From: Macrostomum hystrix
Lineage: Eukaryota > Platyhelminthes > Macrostomidae
Reading direction: 5' to 3'
Length of the DNA stretch: 64,000 nt
Assembly: GCA_950097015.1 (NCBI GenBank)
Contig: CATNEN010000025.1
Span: 6,376,001-6,440,000 of the forward strand
Shown here: one piece after another, positions 13,190-23,204 of the stretch
Layout of the letters: each line of letters begins with the position of its first letter
How positions within the stretch are numbered: position 1 is the stretch's first letter
Translations under genes and position numbers: made by a program
The notes under the pieces: model-generated
Database searches by the model: none
What the model saw: the letters and a program-made list of their open reading frames with translations, nothing else
Told to the model about the DNA's origin: nothing

Positions 13190-16100
13190 ATGAATTTCGG
13201 TAGCCTGTTCGGCGGTGGCAGCAAAACTCAGTCTGGCGGAAGCGGCGGCGGGGGCGGGGGCGGCGGCGGAGGCTTTTTCGGTGAAGCAAGCAAGTTTCTT
13301 GGCTCCGTGGCTGACCAGGTCACCGCTACTGTCACTGGCGAGACGCTGGTTCAGCAGCAGCAGCAGCAAACTCCGCAGGCTAAGCAGCAGGCTGCGGCGG
13401 CTGCAGCGGCAGCCGCAGGCCGTGGAAGAGGTCGCGGCGGAGTTCAACAGTCCGCTGTGCCTTCAGCTCCGGGCATGCAGGCCCAGGGTTCCATGCTGGC
13501 TGGCCAGGCAAGGCCTGGATTCCAGCAGCAGCAGCAGCAACAGCAGCCACAGTCACCAGCCAATAGAATTGGGCAACAAGGAGGGCAGCAGCAAATAGGC
13601 CAAGTAGGTCAGCAAAGCCAGATGGGTCAAGTAGGCCGGATAGGTCAGCCAGGCCAGATGGGTCAGTTAGGTCAGATGGGTCAGCAAGGTCAGCAAGGTC
13701 AGCAAGGTCAGCAAGGTCAGTTGGGTCAGCAAGGTCAGTTGGGTCAGCAAGGTCAGTTGGGTCAGCACGGTCAGCGGGGTCAGCAAGGTCAGCTGGGTCA
13801 GCAAGGTCAGCTGGGTCAGCAAGGCCAGTTGGGTCAGCGCGGTCAGCTGGGTCAGCAAGGTCAGTTGGGTCAGCCAAGCCAGCTGGGTCAGCAAGGTCAG
13901 TTGGGTCAGCAAGGCCAGCTGGGTCAGCAAGGACAGTTGGGTCAGCAAGGCCAGCTGGGTCAGCAAGGTCAGCTGGGTCAGCCAAGCCAGCTGGGTCAGC
14001 ACGGTCAGCTGGGTCAGGAAGGACAGTTGGGTCAGCAAGGTCAGCTGGGTCAGCCAAGCCAGCTGGGTCAGCACGGTCAGCTTGGTCAACACGGTCAGCT
14101 GGGTCAGCAAAGCCAGCTGGGTCAGCAAGGTCAGTTGGGTCAGCAAGGTCAGCTGGGTCAGCAAGGACAGTTAGGTCAGCAAGGTCAGCTGGGTCAGCAA
14201 GGTCAGCTGGGTCAGCCAAGCCAGCTGGGTCAGCACGGTCAGCTTGGTCAACACGGTCAGCTGGGTCAGCAAAGCCAGCTGGGTCAGCAAGGTCAGTTGG
14301 GTCAGCCGGGTCAGCTGGGTCAGCAAGGACAGTTGGGTCAGCAAGGTCAGCTGGGTCAGCAAGGTCAGCTGGGTCAGCAAGGTCAGTTGGGTCAGCCATG
14401 CCAGCTGGGTCAGCAAGGTCAGCTGGGTCAGCAAAGTCAGCTGGGTCAGCAAGGTCAGCTGGCTCAGCAAGGTCAGTTGGGTCAGCAAGGTCAGTTGGGT
14501 CAGCAAGGTCATTTGGGTCAGCCAAGCCAGCTGGGTCAGCAAGGCCAGCTGGGTCAGCAAGGTCAGCTGGGTCAGCAAAGTCAGCTGGGTCAGCAAGGTC
14601 AGCTGGGTCAGCAAGGTCAGCTGGCTCAGCAAGGTCAGTTGGGTCAGCAAGGTCAGTTGGGTCAGCAAGGTCATTTGGGTCAGCCAAGCCAGCTGGGTCA
14701 GCAAGGCCAGCTGGGTCAGCAAGGTCAGCTGGGTCAGCAAGGCCAGCTGGGTCAGCATAATAAGTTGGGTCAGCAAAGTCAGCTGGGTCAGCAAGGTCAG
14801 CTGGGTCAGCAAGGTCAGCTGGGTCAGCCAAGCCAGCTGGGTCAGCAAGGTCAGCTGGGTCAGCAAGGTCAGCTGGGTCAGCAAGGCCAGCTGGGTCAGC
14901 ATAATAAGTTGGGTCAGCAATGTCAGCTGGGTCAGCAAGGTCAGCTGGGTCAGCAAGGTCAGTTGGGTCAGCAAGGCCAGCTGGGTCAGCAAGGCCAGCT
15001 GGGTCAGCCAAGCCAGCTGGGTCAGCCAAGCCAGCTGGGTCAGCAAGGCCAGCTGGGTCAGCCAAGCCAGCTGGGTCAGCAAGGTCAGATAGATCCACAA
15101 GCCCAAAGTGAGACCAATTACGCCTATGGTCAGTATGGGGAGGACCAGCTGCACTCTGGAGGCGGTGGTTACTATGACAACCAATACAACCAATACGAGT
15201 CTGGTCAGTATGGCGGCTACAACCAGCAGCAGCAACAGCAGTACGATCAGTACGGGCAGCCAATAGACAGCTATGGCCTATACGATCAGCAGTACGATCA
15301 GTACGGGCATCGTCAGTACGACTATGACTCTCAGTACGATGGGTCATACGGCTACGGATTCGGTCGCTACTATGACCAGTCCTATGACCATCAGCAGCAG
15401 CAGCAGCAGCAGCAGGCTACACCTGGTTACACTGGCAATTGGAGTCGCTACAACGAGAGTCGCCCTGAAGAGAATGTTGGTCGGCGACGTCTTTCATCGG
15501 GTCACGACCAGCAGCACCAGGACTATTATCAAAATCATCCTCATCAGCAGCAGCAGCAGCAGCCCTTGTTGCAGGGTCAATACCCGACTGGTCAGCAGGC
15601 TGAATTCTCTCAGAGTCCCGGAGGCGGATACGGTAGCGGCTATCAGCAGCAGCAGCAGCAGCAGCATCCACAGCAGGACAGCATGAATATGTCAAGCCTG
15701 ACTAGAGAAATTGTGGCAGCCTACAGCCAAGACACGGCATTTGACAGCGGCTATGAGGGCGGGTTCGGCAGCCGGGTAGATCAGTTCTCCGGATACGCCT
15801 CAGACGGCAGCTACCAGACTGGCAGTCAGCAGCAGCAGCAGCAGCATCAGCCGGTGGATCCGTATTACACCAATGCGTCCTCGACCACAATGGCCTGGGA
15901 CGGTCAGGAGGTAAATCAAGCCTATGGCGGCACTAACGAGCAAAAACAGCAGCAGCAGCTGGTTGAGCTGCAGAAGGCAGAGGATCTCGCAGATGCCAAT
16001 GTGCTGATGTGTCGCGACTTCATGACTCGCTACGTTGACCTGCTGTTTAACAATAGGTGAGAAAATCTTATCTGACTCACAATGATCAGAATGTGGCTCA

Positions 16101-19100
16101 GAGTTATAGCATTAATCTCAACATGTCTATCCAATCTATTTCGTCTTGTCTATGTTATCTATCTCGATGTCTACGTCACTCGCTATGTCTGTCTCACCAT
16201 GTCTCACCCTGTCTCAACCTCTCACCTTGTCAATGACATCTATCTCACCCAGTCTAAACCATCTATCTCACCCAGTGTATGACATCTATCTCACCCAGTC
16301 TATGACATCTATCTCACCCAGTGTATGACAACTATCTCACCCAGTCTATGACATCTATCTCACCCAGTCTATGACAACTATCTCACCCAGTCTATGACAT
16401 CTATCTCACCCAGTCTATACCATCTATCCCAACCCCGTCGATGAAATTCGATTCGAGATATCTCAACCGATCTATTTAGAAATATCCCAGCTTTTCTAAG
16501 TTATAATCCCTTGAACCCATAGGGATAATAAATCCGAGATAATGAATTATCAGGGAAAATGAAGGGTCAGGGATAATGAAGAATCAGGGATAATGAAGAA
16601 TCAGGGATAATGAAGGATCAGGGATAATGAAGGGTCAGGGATAATTAAGGATCAGGGATAATCTAGGATCAGGGATAATGAAGGATCAGGGATAATGAAG
16701 GGTCAGGGATAATGAAGGATCAGGGATAATGAAGAATCAGGGATAATGAAGGATCAGAGATAATGAAGGATCAGGGATAATGAAGAATCAGGGATAATTA
16801 AGGATCAGGGATAATCTAGGATCAGGGATAATGAAGGATCAGGGATAATGAAGGGTCAGGGATAATGAAGGATCAGGGATAATGAAGAATCAGGGATAAT
16901 GAAGGATCAGAGATAATGAAGGATCAGGGATAATGAAGAATCAGGGATAATTAAGGATCAGGGATAATCTAGGATCAGGGATAATGAAGGATCAGGGATA
17001 ATGAAGAATCAGGGATAATGAAGGATCAGGGATAATGAAGGATCAGGGATAATGAAGAATCAGTGATAATGAAGGGTCAGGGATAATGAAGGGTCAGGAA
17101 TAATAAAGGATCAGGGATAATGAAGGGTCAGGAATAATAAAGGATCAGGGATAATGAAGAATCAGGGATAATGAAGAATCAGTGATGATGAAGAATCAGG
17201 GATAATGAAGGATCAGGGATAATGAAGAATCAGGGATAATGAAGGGTCAGGGATAATGAAGAATCAGGGATAATGAAGAATCAGGGATAATGAAGAATCA
17301 GTGATAATGAAGGGTCAGGGATAATTAAGGATCAGGGATAATCCATTAACCGATTCGGAATTCCACACATCATACCTGCAGTCACGTGATCGCTCAGCAG
17401 GAGAAGGCCAACTTTGGTCAGATGTGCCAGGTGAGTATTTTTTCGTTGACATAATTATGGTGTCATGTTGGCAAATTTATCTAATCTACCTTTGATACAA
17501 AACTTCTCCCTACTGACTACTTACGGACAGTAGAGTGATTTGCAAAGGAAAACATTTTCTTGTCACAAAAAATAATAATAATTCAACTCGCGACCTCCGA
17601 CGCGAAAAAATTTCCCAACCACAGAGCCTGACGGGTCGGCACTGGTTCGCTAAGAGTCTGGACTCAATTCGAGGTCGCCAGGCGAATCTAGAGGAGACTT
17701 CATTCTTTGCCATTGTGCAGAGCCTCACTCTAGCATTGTTCGAGTGCAACGAGGCTGAGGACTGGCGAACAGCCGGCCGACTTATGGAGGCCGCCTTTAT
17801 CTATTATACACGTGAGAACGCATGGGGGACTGTCGGCTTAGCGATTAGGGCGTCGGACTAACGAGTTGAGGGTCGGGGGTTCGATTCCCGCGACTTCATA
17901 GGAACAATTTGTGTCCTTTGGCAAGACAGTTAATTCTGCATTGCTTCAGTTCATACAGCTGTTAAATGGGTAACCGTCATTACTTGGGGTAATTGAGGGT
18001 GGGTGTGGCGTCCCTCCAGTCCATGGACTGACAATCAAGTTACTAAGAAATGTGCTCAAATTCAGTGCCTCAGTCTCAGCAGCAATTTGGTGGCGGAGCC
18101 GGCAGCCGGAGCTACCTGTACAGCTTCCTGAAGGACCAGGTGGTCTGGCAGTCGCTGCAGTTCTGGGGCTATGTGTACAACGATGCAGCCGCCACGGCGC
18201 AGGATCCGGTGGCTCTGTTGAAGTGAGTGTTTCCAGTTTGTGAAGTTTTTTTCTCCTTGTGTGGACAATCTTCTTGGAGGTGAGTGGCCGAGTGGTCCAA
18301 CGCGTTTGCCTCTCGCACTAAGATCCCTGAGCTCGATTTCGAGGCGAGGCCGTAAAAATTTTATCGTGCTTGTCGCGCAATTTACACACCTGTGTGCCTG
18401 CGTAGAGTATCTGTGTGCGTGTGTGTTCATGAGACCAAATCACCAATCACTGTCACCAAATCACCAATCACTGTCACCAAATCGTAAACTAGTGTCTTCA
18501 AATCGTCAATCACTGTCACCAAGTCGTCAATCACTGTGACCAAATCGTCAATCACTGTCACCAAATCGTCAATCACTGTCACCAAATCGTCAATCACTGT
18601 CACCAAATCGTAAACTAGTGTCTTCAAATCGTAAACTAGTGTCTTCAAATCGTCAATCACTGTCACCAAATCGTCAATCGCTGTCACCAAATCGTAAACT
18701 AGTGTCTTCAAATCGTAAACTAGTGTCTTCAAATCGTAAACTAGTGTCTTCAAATCGTCAATCACTGTCACCAAATCGTCAATCACTGTCACCAAGTCGT
18801 CAATCACTGTCACCAAATCGTCAATCACTGTCACCAAGTCGTCAATCACTGTCACCAAATCGTCAATCACTGTCACCAAATCGTAAACTAGTGTCTTCAA
18901 ATCGTAAACTAGTGTCTTCAAATCGTCAATCACTGTCACCAAATCGTCAATCGCTGTCACCAAATCGTAAACTAGTGTCTTCAAATCGTAAACTAGTGTC
19001 TTCAAATCGTCAATCACTGTCACCAAATCGTCAATCACTGTCACCAAGTCGTCAATCACTGTCACCAAATCGTCAATCACTGTCACCAAATCGTCAATCA

Positions 19101-21196
19101 CTGTCACCAAATCGTCAATCACTGTCACCAAATCGTCAATCACTGTCACCAAATCGTAAACTAGTTTCTTCAAATCGTCAATCACTGTCACCAAATCGTA
19201 AACTAGTGTCTTCAAATCGTCAATCACTGTCACCAAATCGTCAATCGCTGTCACCAAATCGTAAACTAGTGTCTTCAAATCGTAAACTAGTGTCTTCAAA
19301 TCGTCAATCACTGTCACCAAATCGTCAATCACTGTCACCAAATCACTAACTACTGTCACCAATCACTGTCACCAAATCACTAACTACTGTCACCGAATCA
19401 CCAGTCACTGTCACCAAATCACCAGTCACTGTCACCAAATCACTAACTACTGTCACCAAATGAAGTGCCCGTGCTACACTGATGCTGATGCTCACTACTA
19501 TCAAGGTAGAAGCAATCAAAGAGATTGAAATTATAATTTCTACCATCAAAAGAAGTTGGAGCCGATAATTTATTTCAGTCAACCTTTGAAGCTTCGTGGT
19601 GACTTTGAGAACATTTTTAACTAGGCTCTGCAAGTGACCCACATTTTTAAAAAATACAGAAAGGACAGCCAATTGTTCTTCGACGAAACCTCAGATTTAG
19701 TTTTTTGTCACAACACAAATTTTTTTTCAAACTTTTTTCTCTTCCAAAGAAAAAGACGCAGTTTTTTGGGGTGATAAGTTTCCTCTCTCTCAACCCTCTC
19801 AGGTGTAAGAGCCGGATGCACCTTGAGACTCGTGAAACAATGGCTCGACCATATTCTCCCGTGACACCGGATCTTGTCCTCTTGTCCCGCGGAGAGCTGG
19901 ATGTGGTGGCGTCTGTTGATTTTGCTGTTGAGTAGCCAACCGGCCTAAAGCTTTGGTCCCGCAGTGGATGCAAGGCTCGAGTGTTACTGTGTAACCAGCT
20001 GGACTAGACACAAAAGCCAGCTAGTGCAATTGTATCCGTTGACCAAATAAGCTGAAATAGATCCCCGCGTCTATTTCAGCTTAGTCTTGTGAAATTTCTT
20101 AGACAGAAATGTTTTTTTTTCTTCTTCTGGTAGACAATTAACGTGAAAGTTGGGCATTGGAAAATGGGGGATAAAATTGAAGCGAAGTGGGAGCGGAGAC
20201 TTAAGCAGCTCTTAATAGGGGCGTCAAACAGTCTGGCGGCTCTAATATTCTCCTTAAAAAATTCTTTTAACTCTTCCTGCTCCTCGCCATCAAGCCCGTT
20301 CTCACTCTGAGGATCTGGGCTGGGGGTTGGTGAATCTCATTGTTGCCTGGTCAGGATGCCTCTGACTGCAGCGGCGGCGCCACCTACCCGGCGGGGCGCC
20401 CGGAAGAAAGTTTTCCCAGAAATTCTCTCCTAGAAGCAGGACCAAGTTTTCTAGGCGCGGCCGGAGAATGAGTAGAATGAAAAATAAAGCAGCCAAGAAG
20501 ACAGATTCGTCGGAACACAGAACAAACTCGCCGACGCTGTCATAAAAGACAGTCGGTGAAAAAATTATCTCATTGAATTGAAACCCAGCCTAATGGCATG
20601 ATTTTCGTTTCCTCTATACCCTCCGATGAGCAATAAAAATAATATTTTTTGACGGAGCATTTCGCGTTGCCTTTTGTTAAAAATTCCGTTCCACCTTCTC
20701 ACAGGGCTTACCTGGGCAAGATGCGCGCCTTTGAGCTGAGGCGCGACCTGCTGGCTGAGTTCGCTCGGAAACAGGGCGACCTGCTCGGCCTACCTCCGGG
20801 TGAGTCGCTTTTTTCTGCTGCCTCTCGGCCGTTGCAGCTCGGTGCGGGAGCCTCAAAAGCCACGCTTGCAGAGACTGTGGCCGGGGAGGGAAGGCCTTGA
20901 AGCCATTCTATTCGGAGTCCGTTCCGGTTCCCGTATCCGTTACGCTTTGCCGGTGTCGCGACAAAGAGAGAGAGAGAGGCACTTCATCCAGAACTGCCTA
21001 ATGCCCGACTCCAGCAAAGGCTTGCCATTGTTGAATTGTAGCCGAGCGCTGCAATTTCTCAACAGTTTTTTGCATCTCTTCACTCCCCCCCAACCTTACT
21101 CAAAACGATTTCCCGACTCACCACCGACTGATGCCTTGTTGCTTCTTGTTGCAGACCAACAAGAAGCTCTGCTACAGGCGGCTGATCGCGAATATT

Positions 21197-21232
<36 letters not shown>

Positions 21233-21240
21233 GAATGTGA
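13190..21240 (+). CDS. KIAA0513: KIAA0513 homologue (SBF2-domain-like core) with giant LGQQGQ-repeat N-terminus
   Basis: Exons, phase-checked: 13190-16056, 17382-17430, 17625-17811, 18066-18222, 20705-20799, 21155-21240 (TGA), giving 1146 residues. Start: MNFGSLFGGG at 13190, right after an acceptor-like AG (13185-13186); an in-frame ATG at 13124 lies before that AG. Residues ~40-130 are Gly-, Gln- and Ala-rich; ~138-633 are hexapeptide repeats (LGQQGQ); ~640-930 are Tyr/Gln/Gly-rich, prion-like. The last ~210 residues form the conserved core: CRDFMTRYVDLLF, EKANFGQMC, WFAKSLDSIR, LALFECNEAEDW, SYLYSFLKDQVVWQSLQFWG, RAFELRRDLLAEF. From memory these match vertebrate KIAA0513 blocks (RDFM..YVEKIF, EKAKFGEYC, VLFEC, LYTHLKQQPIW..LRFW), a ~411-residue, brain-enriched protein of unclear function. 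The spacer before SYLYS is much shorter than in vertebrates, and the protein ends in a nine-Gln tract. Confidence 0.85.
13600..15090 (+). repeat. Coding minisatellite, 18-bp unit (LGQQGQ)
   Basis: About 80 in-frame copies of CTGGGTCAGCAAGGTCAG. Variants give LGQPSQ, LGQHGQ, LGQQSQ, LAQQGQ and LGQHNK. No copy breaks the frame over about 1.5 kb, and larger blocks are themselves duplicated (the LGQQGHLGQPSQ and LGQHNKLGQQ blocks each occur twice). Because 18 is divisible by three, other frames are also open; the 655-aa ADP-rich and LTQLTLL antisense ORFs are shadows. Confidence 0.95.
16200..16435. repeat. Tandem repeat, 23-bp unit, first intron of the KIAA0513-type gene
   Basis: About nine copies of a unit containing TATCTCACCCAGTCTATGAC, alternating with GTGTATGAC variants, just downstream of the donor at 16057. 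Confidence 0.9.
16505..17343. repeat. Minisatellite, 17-bp unit, first intron of the KIAA0513-type gene
   Basis: About 49 copies of GATAATGAAGGATCAGG with GAATCAGG, GGGTCAGG and CTAGGATCAGG variants; blocks of four to six variants recur, showing larger-scale duplication. The array ends about 40 bp before the acceptor at 17381. Confidence 0.95.
17826..18045 (+). mobile_element. SINE family A, copy 1 (intron of the KIAA0513-type gene)
   Basis: tRNA-like head with A-box region TTAGCGATTAGGGCGTCGG and B box GGGGGTTCGATTCCCGC. A body follows with TTTGTGTCCTTTGGCAAGAC, GCATTGCTTCAGTTC, CAGCTGTTAAATGGGTAAC and the family block GTCCATGGACTGA. The central block resembles the Nin-DC SINE domain known from many animals (recalled, not searched). 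The 3' GC-rich domain of copies 2 and 3 is missing here. It fills the intron between the exons ending at 17811 and starting at 18066. Confidence 0.8.
18280..18430 (+). mobile_element. SINE family B, copy 2 (5' half, intron)
   Basis: Leu/Ser-tRNA-like head: GAGTGGCCGAGTGGTC (A box), TTTGCCTCTCGCACTAAG, GAGCTCGATTTCGAGGC (B box), then GCGAGGCC. The head closely matches the minus-strand copy at 58814-59010. The 3' domain is short and degenerate and runs directly into the 21-bp tandem array at 18431. Confidence 0.75.
18431..19460. repeat. Minisatellite with two alternating 21-bp unit types
   Basis: About 48 units in total. Type 1 contains AATCGTCAATCACTGTCACC and type 2 contains AATCGTAAACTAGTGTCTTC. 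Runs of type 1 alternate with runs of two or three type 2 units, forming a higher-order pattern. It lies in the intron between the exons ending at 18222 and starting at 20705. Long ORFs on both strands (LVTVIDD and NRQSLSP repeats) are artefacts of the 21-bp period. Confidence 0.95.
19461..20704. other. Rest of the fourth intron of the KIAA0513-type gene
   Basis: Unique intronic sequence. Apart from the perfect hairpin at 20048-20083 I see no gene or element; ORFs at 19647-20011 and 20302-20496 have no recognisable content. Confidence 0.5.
20048..20083. other. Perfect 14-bp inverted repeat with 8-nt loop
   Basis: The arms TAAGCTGAAATAGA and TCTATTTCAGCTTA are exact reverse complements separated by TCCCCGCG. 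It is intronic in the KIAA0513-type gene. It could fold as an RNA hairpin or be the remnant of a small foldback element. Confidence 0.85.
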
Positions 21241-21664
21241 CCAACTGCTTAAGCTCATAAACAGTTACACTGAAAAAACTGATTTAATTTTTATAGGAAT
21301 GAAAGAAAAAACTAGAGAAAAAATTGTACTATCATTTTCCTTCTCATGTGAAGCTGCTCTACATTCAGGTACTTTAGCTGCGATTAAATTTTCAAGTTAG
21401 TTTGGTTAACAATCATGCTAAAAAAGTAGCGGGTCAGTCAGTGAAAACGTTAATTTTAAGATTAATTCAAACACAAAGTTCAGGATTTTTAATTAGACGC
21501 TTTTGACTCTCAAAAAACGTTAAGTACTTTTTGTGAAAAATGACTTTAATAACAGACATTGTTAATCCACTTTCTCCTCATATCCTGCAAACACAATTTT
21601 TTGTTCACTAGTAGAGTTTAAATTTCATCTTCACCATTCGATTTGTGTCACTCGTTATTACAAA
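21241..21664. other. 3' flank of the KIAA0513-type gene
   Basis: AT-rich 3'UTR or flank after the stop at 21238-21240. I see no canonical AATAAA close to the stop, which leaves open that transcription runs on to a distal exon. Confidence 0.4.
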
Positions 21665-22490
21665 CTTTTGATGGCAGAGCTCGTGTCAGAAGCTTCAAAA
21701 TCTGACAGCAGAGCTCATGTCAGTAGCTTTAATAACTGACAGCAGAGCTCGTGTCAGTAGCTACAACTTCTGACAGCAGAGCTCGTGTCAGTAGCTACAA
21801 CTTCTGACAGCAGAGCTCGTGTCAGTAGCTTTAATAACTGACAGCAGAGCTCGTGTCAGTAGCTACAACTTCTGACAGCAGAGCTCGTGTCAGTAGCTAC
21901 AACTTCTGACGGCAGAGCTCGTGTCAGTAGCTACAATGTCTGACAGCAGAGCTCATGTCAGTAGCTACAACTTCTGACAGCAGAGCTCGTGTCAGAAGCT
22001 TCAATATCTGACAGCAGAGCTCGTGTCAGTAGCTACAATGTCTGACAGCAGAGCTCGTGTCAGTAGCTACAATGTCTGACAGCAGAGCTCGTGTCAGTAG
22101 CTTGAATAACTGACAGCAGAGCTCGTGTCAGAAGCTAAAATGTCTGACAGCAGAGCTCGTGTCAGTAGCTACAACTTCTGACAGAGGAGCTCGTGTCAGT
22201 AGCTTTAATAACTGACAGCAGAGCTCGTGTCAGAAGCTTTAATAACTGACAGCAGAGCTCGTGTCAGTAGCTACAACTTCTGACAGCGGAGCTCGTGTCA
22301 GAAGCTAAAATGTCTGGCAGCAGAGCTCGTGTCAGTAGCTACAACTTCTGACAGCGGAGCTCGTGTCAGTAGCTTTAATAACTGACAGCAGAGCTCGTGT
22401 CAGTAGCTTTAATAACTGACAGCAGAGCTCGTGTCAGTAGCTACAACTTCTGAAAGCGGAGCTCGTGTCAGAAGCTACAACATTTGACTG
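21665..22490. repeat. Minisatellite, 34-bp unit with internal palindrome
   Basis: About 24 copies. Each contains CTGACA, then GAGCTC, then TGTCAG: outer arms are perfect 6-bp inverted repeats around a SacI-type palindrome. The variable part after AGTAGCT is either ACAACTTC, TTAATAAC or ACAATGTC. Confidence 0.95.
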
Positions 22491-23200
22491 CAGTTGTACT
22501 AAATCTAAGTTTGTATTCCGAATTATTTTATTTTTATTTTATATCATCCAATGAAATCTTATGCATAATATGCGGGTTCTTGACTGACCTGTTTGTTCCA
22601 TTTTCTGCTTGCATGGATAGCATATGTTAAATAATATTAATCATATTTATAATAGCTTACTAATTAATCATTTTAAATGAATTGGGGTTGTGTTAAAAGT
22701 TAGTCCTGTTACCATAGAAACGCACATAAACGACGCAAAAGTTACTCTGTTTGTAGTCACTATACTAAACGCGACATTAGAGTTACAATAATATTTCCTT
22801 TTTTAATTTTATTTACTTAGTTAAGAGTTTTATAAACATATTATTTTATCTTTTCATTTTTATATTAAGTTTCCCTTTCTCAAATTCTGTGTTGTCTTTT
22901 TGCACCTAAATTTTGAATAGTGTTAACTGCCCAGTTTAATATCAAAGTTTTTATCATTATTTATCGACTAGTAGACACAATGTCCAATGCCGCTCATGCT
23001 AAATTATCCTTATATTTATTTTTCAATGCTAAATATACAAAAAATCATCATAGACAAGCTATTCAACATTAATTAGTCACTATGCATGGCATATCAATTC
23101 ACAATAGCTTTAACGCTCGCATTGTAGGCCTATTTATATTTATTGGAAGTCACTTTAACAGGAAACTTGTTGATTGACACATCAATTACCGTTGATTCCG
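22491..23200. other. AT-rich spacer between two minisatellites
   Basis: AT-rich unique sequence with no ORF, RNA gene or repeat that I can recognise. Confidence 0.5.
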
Positions 23201-23204
23201 CTCC

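Noticed and set aside
13380-15347. Long antisense ORFs (ADP-rich, LTQLTLL) and sense off-frame ORFs over the KIAA0513-type repeat
   Set aside because: Shadows of the 18-bp coding repeat; only the LGQQGQ frame continues into conserved, spliced exons.
21665-22490. Regular repeat spacing resembling a CRISPR array
   Set aside because: Spacers are not unique (a few recurring variants) and the context is eukaryotic.
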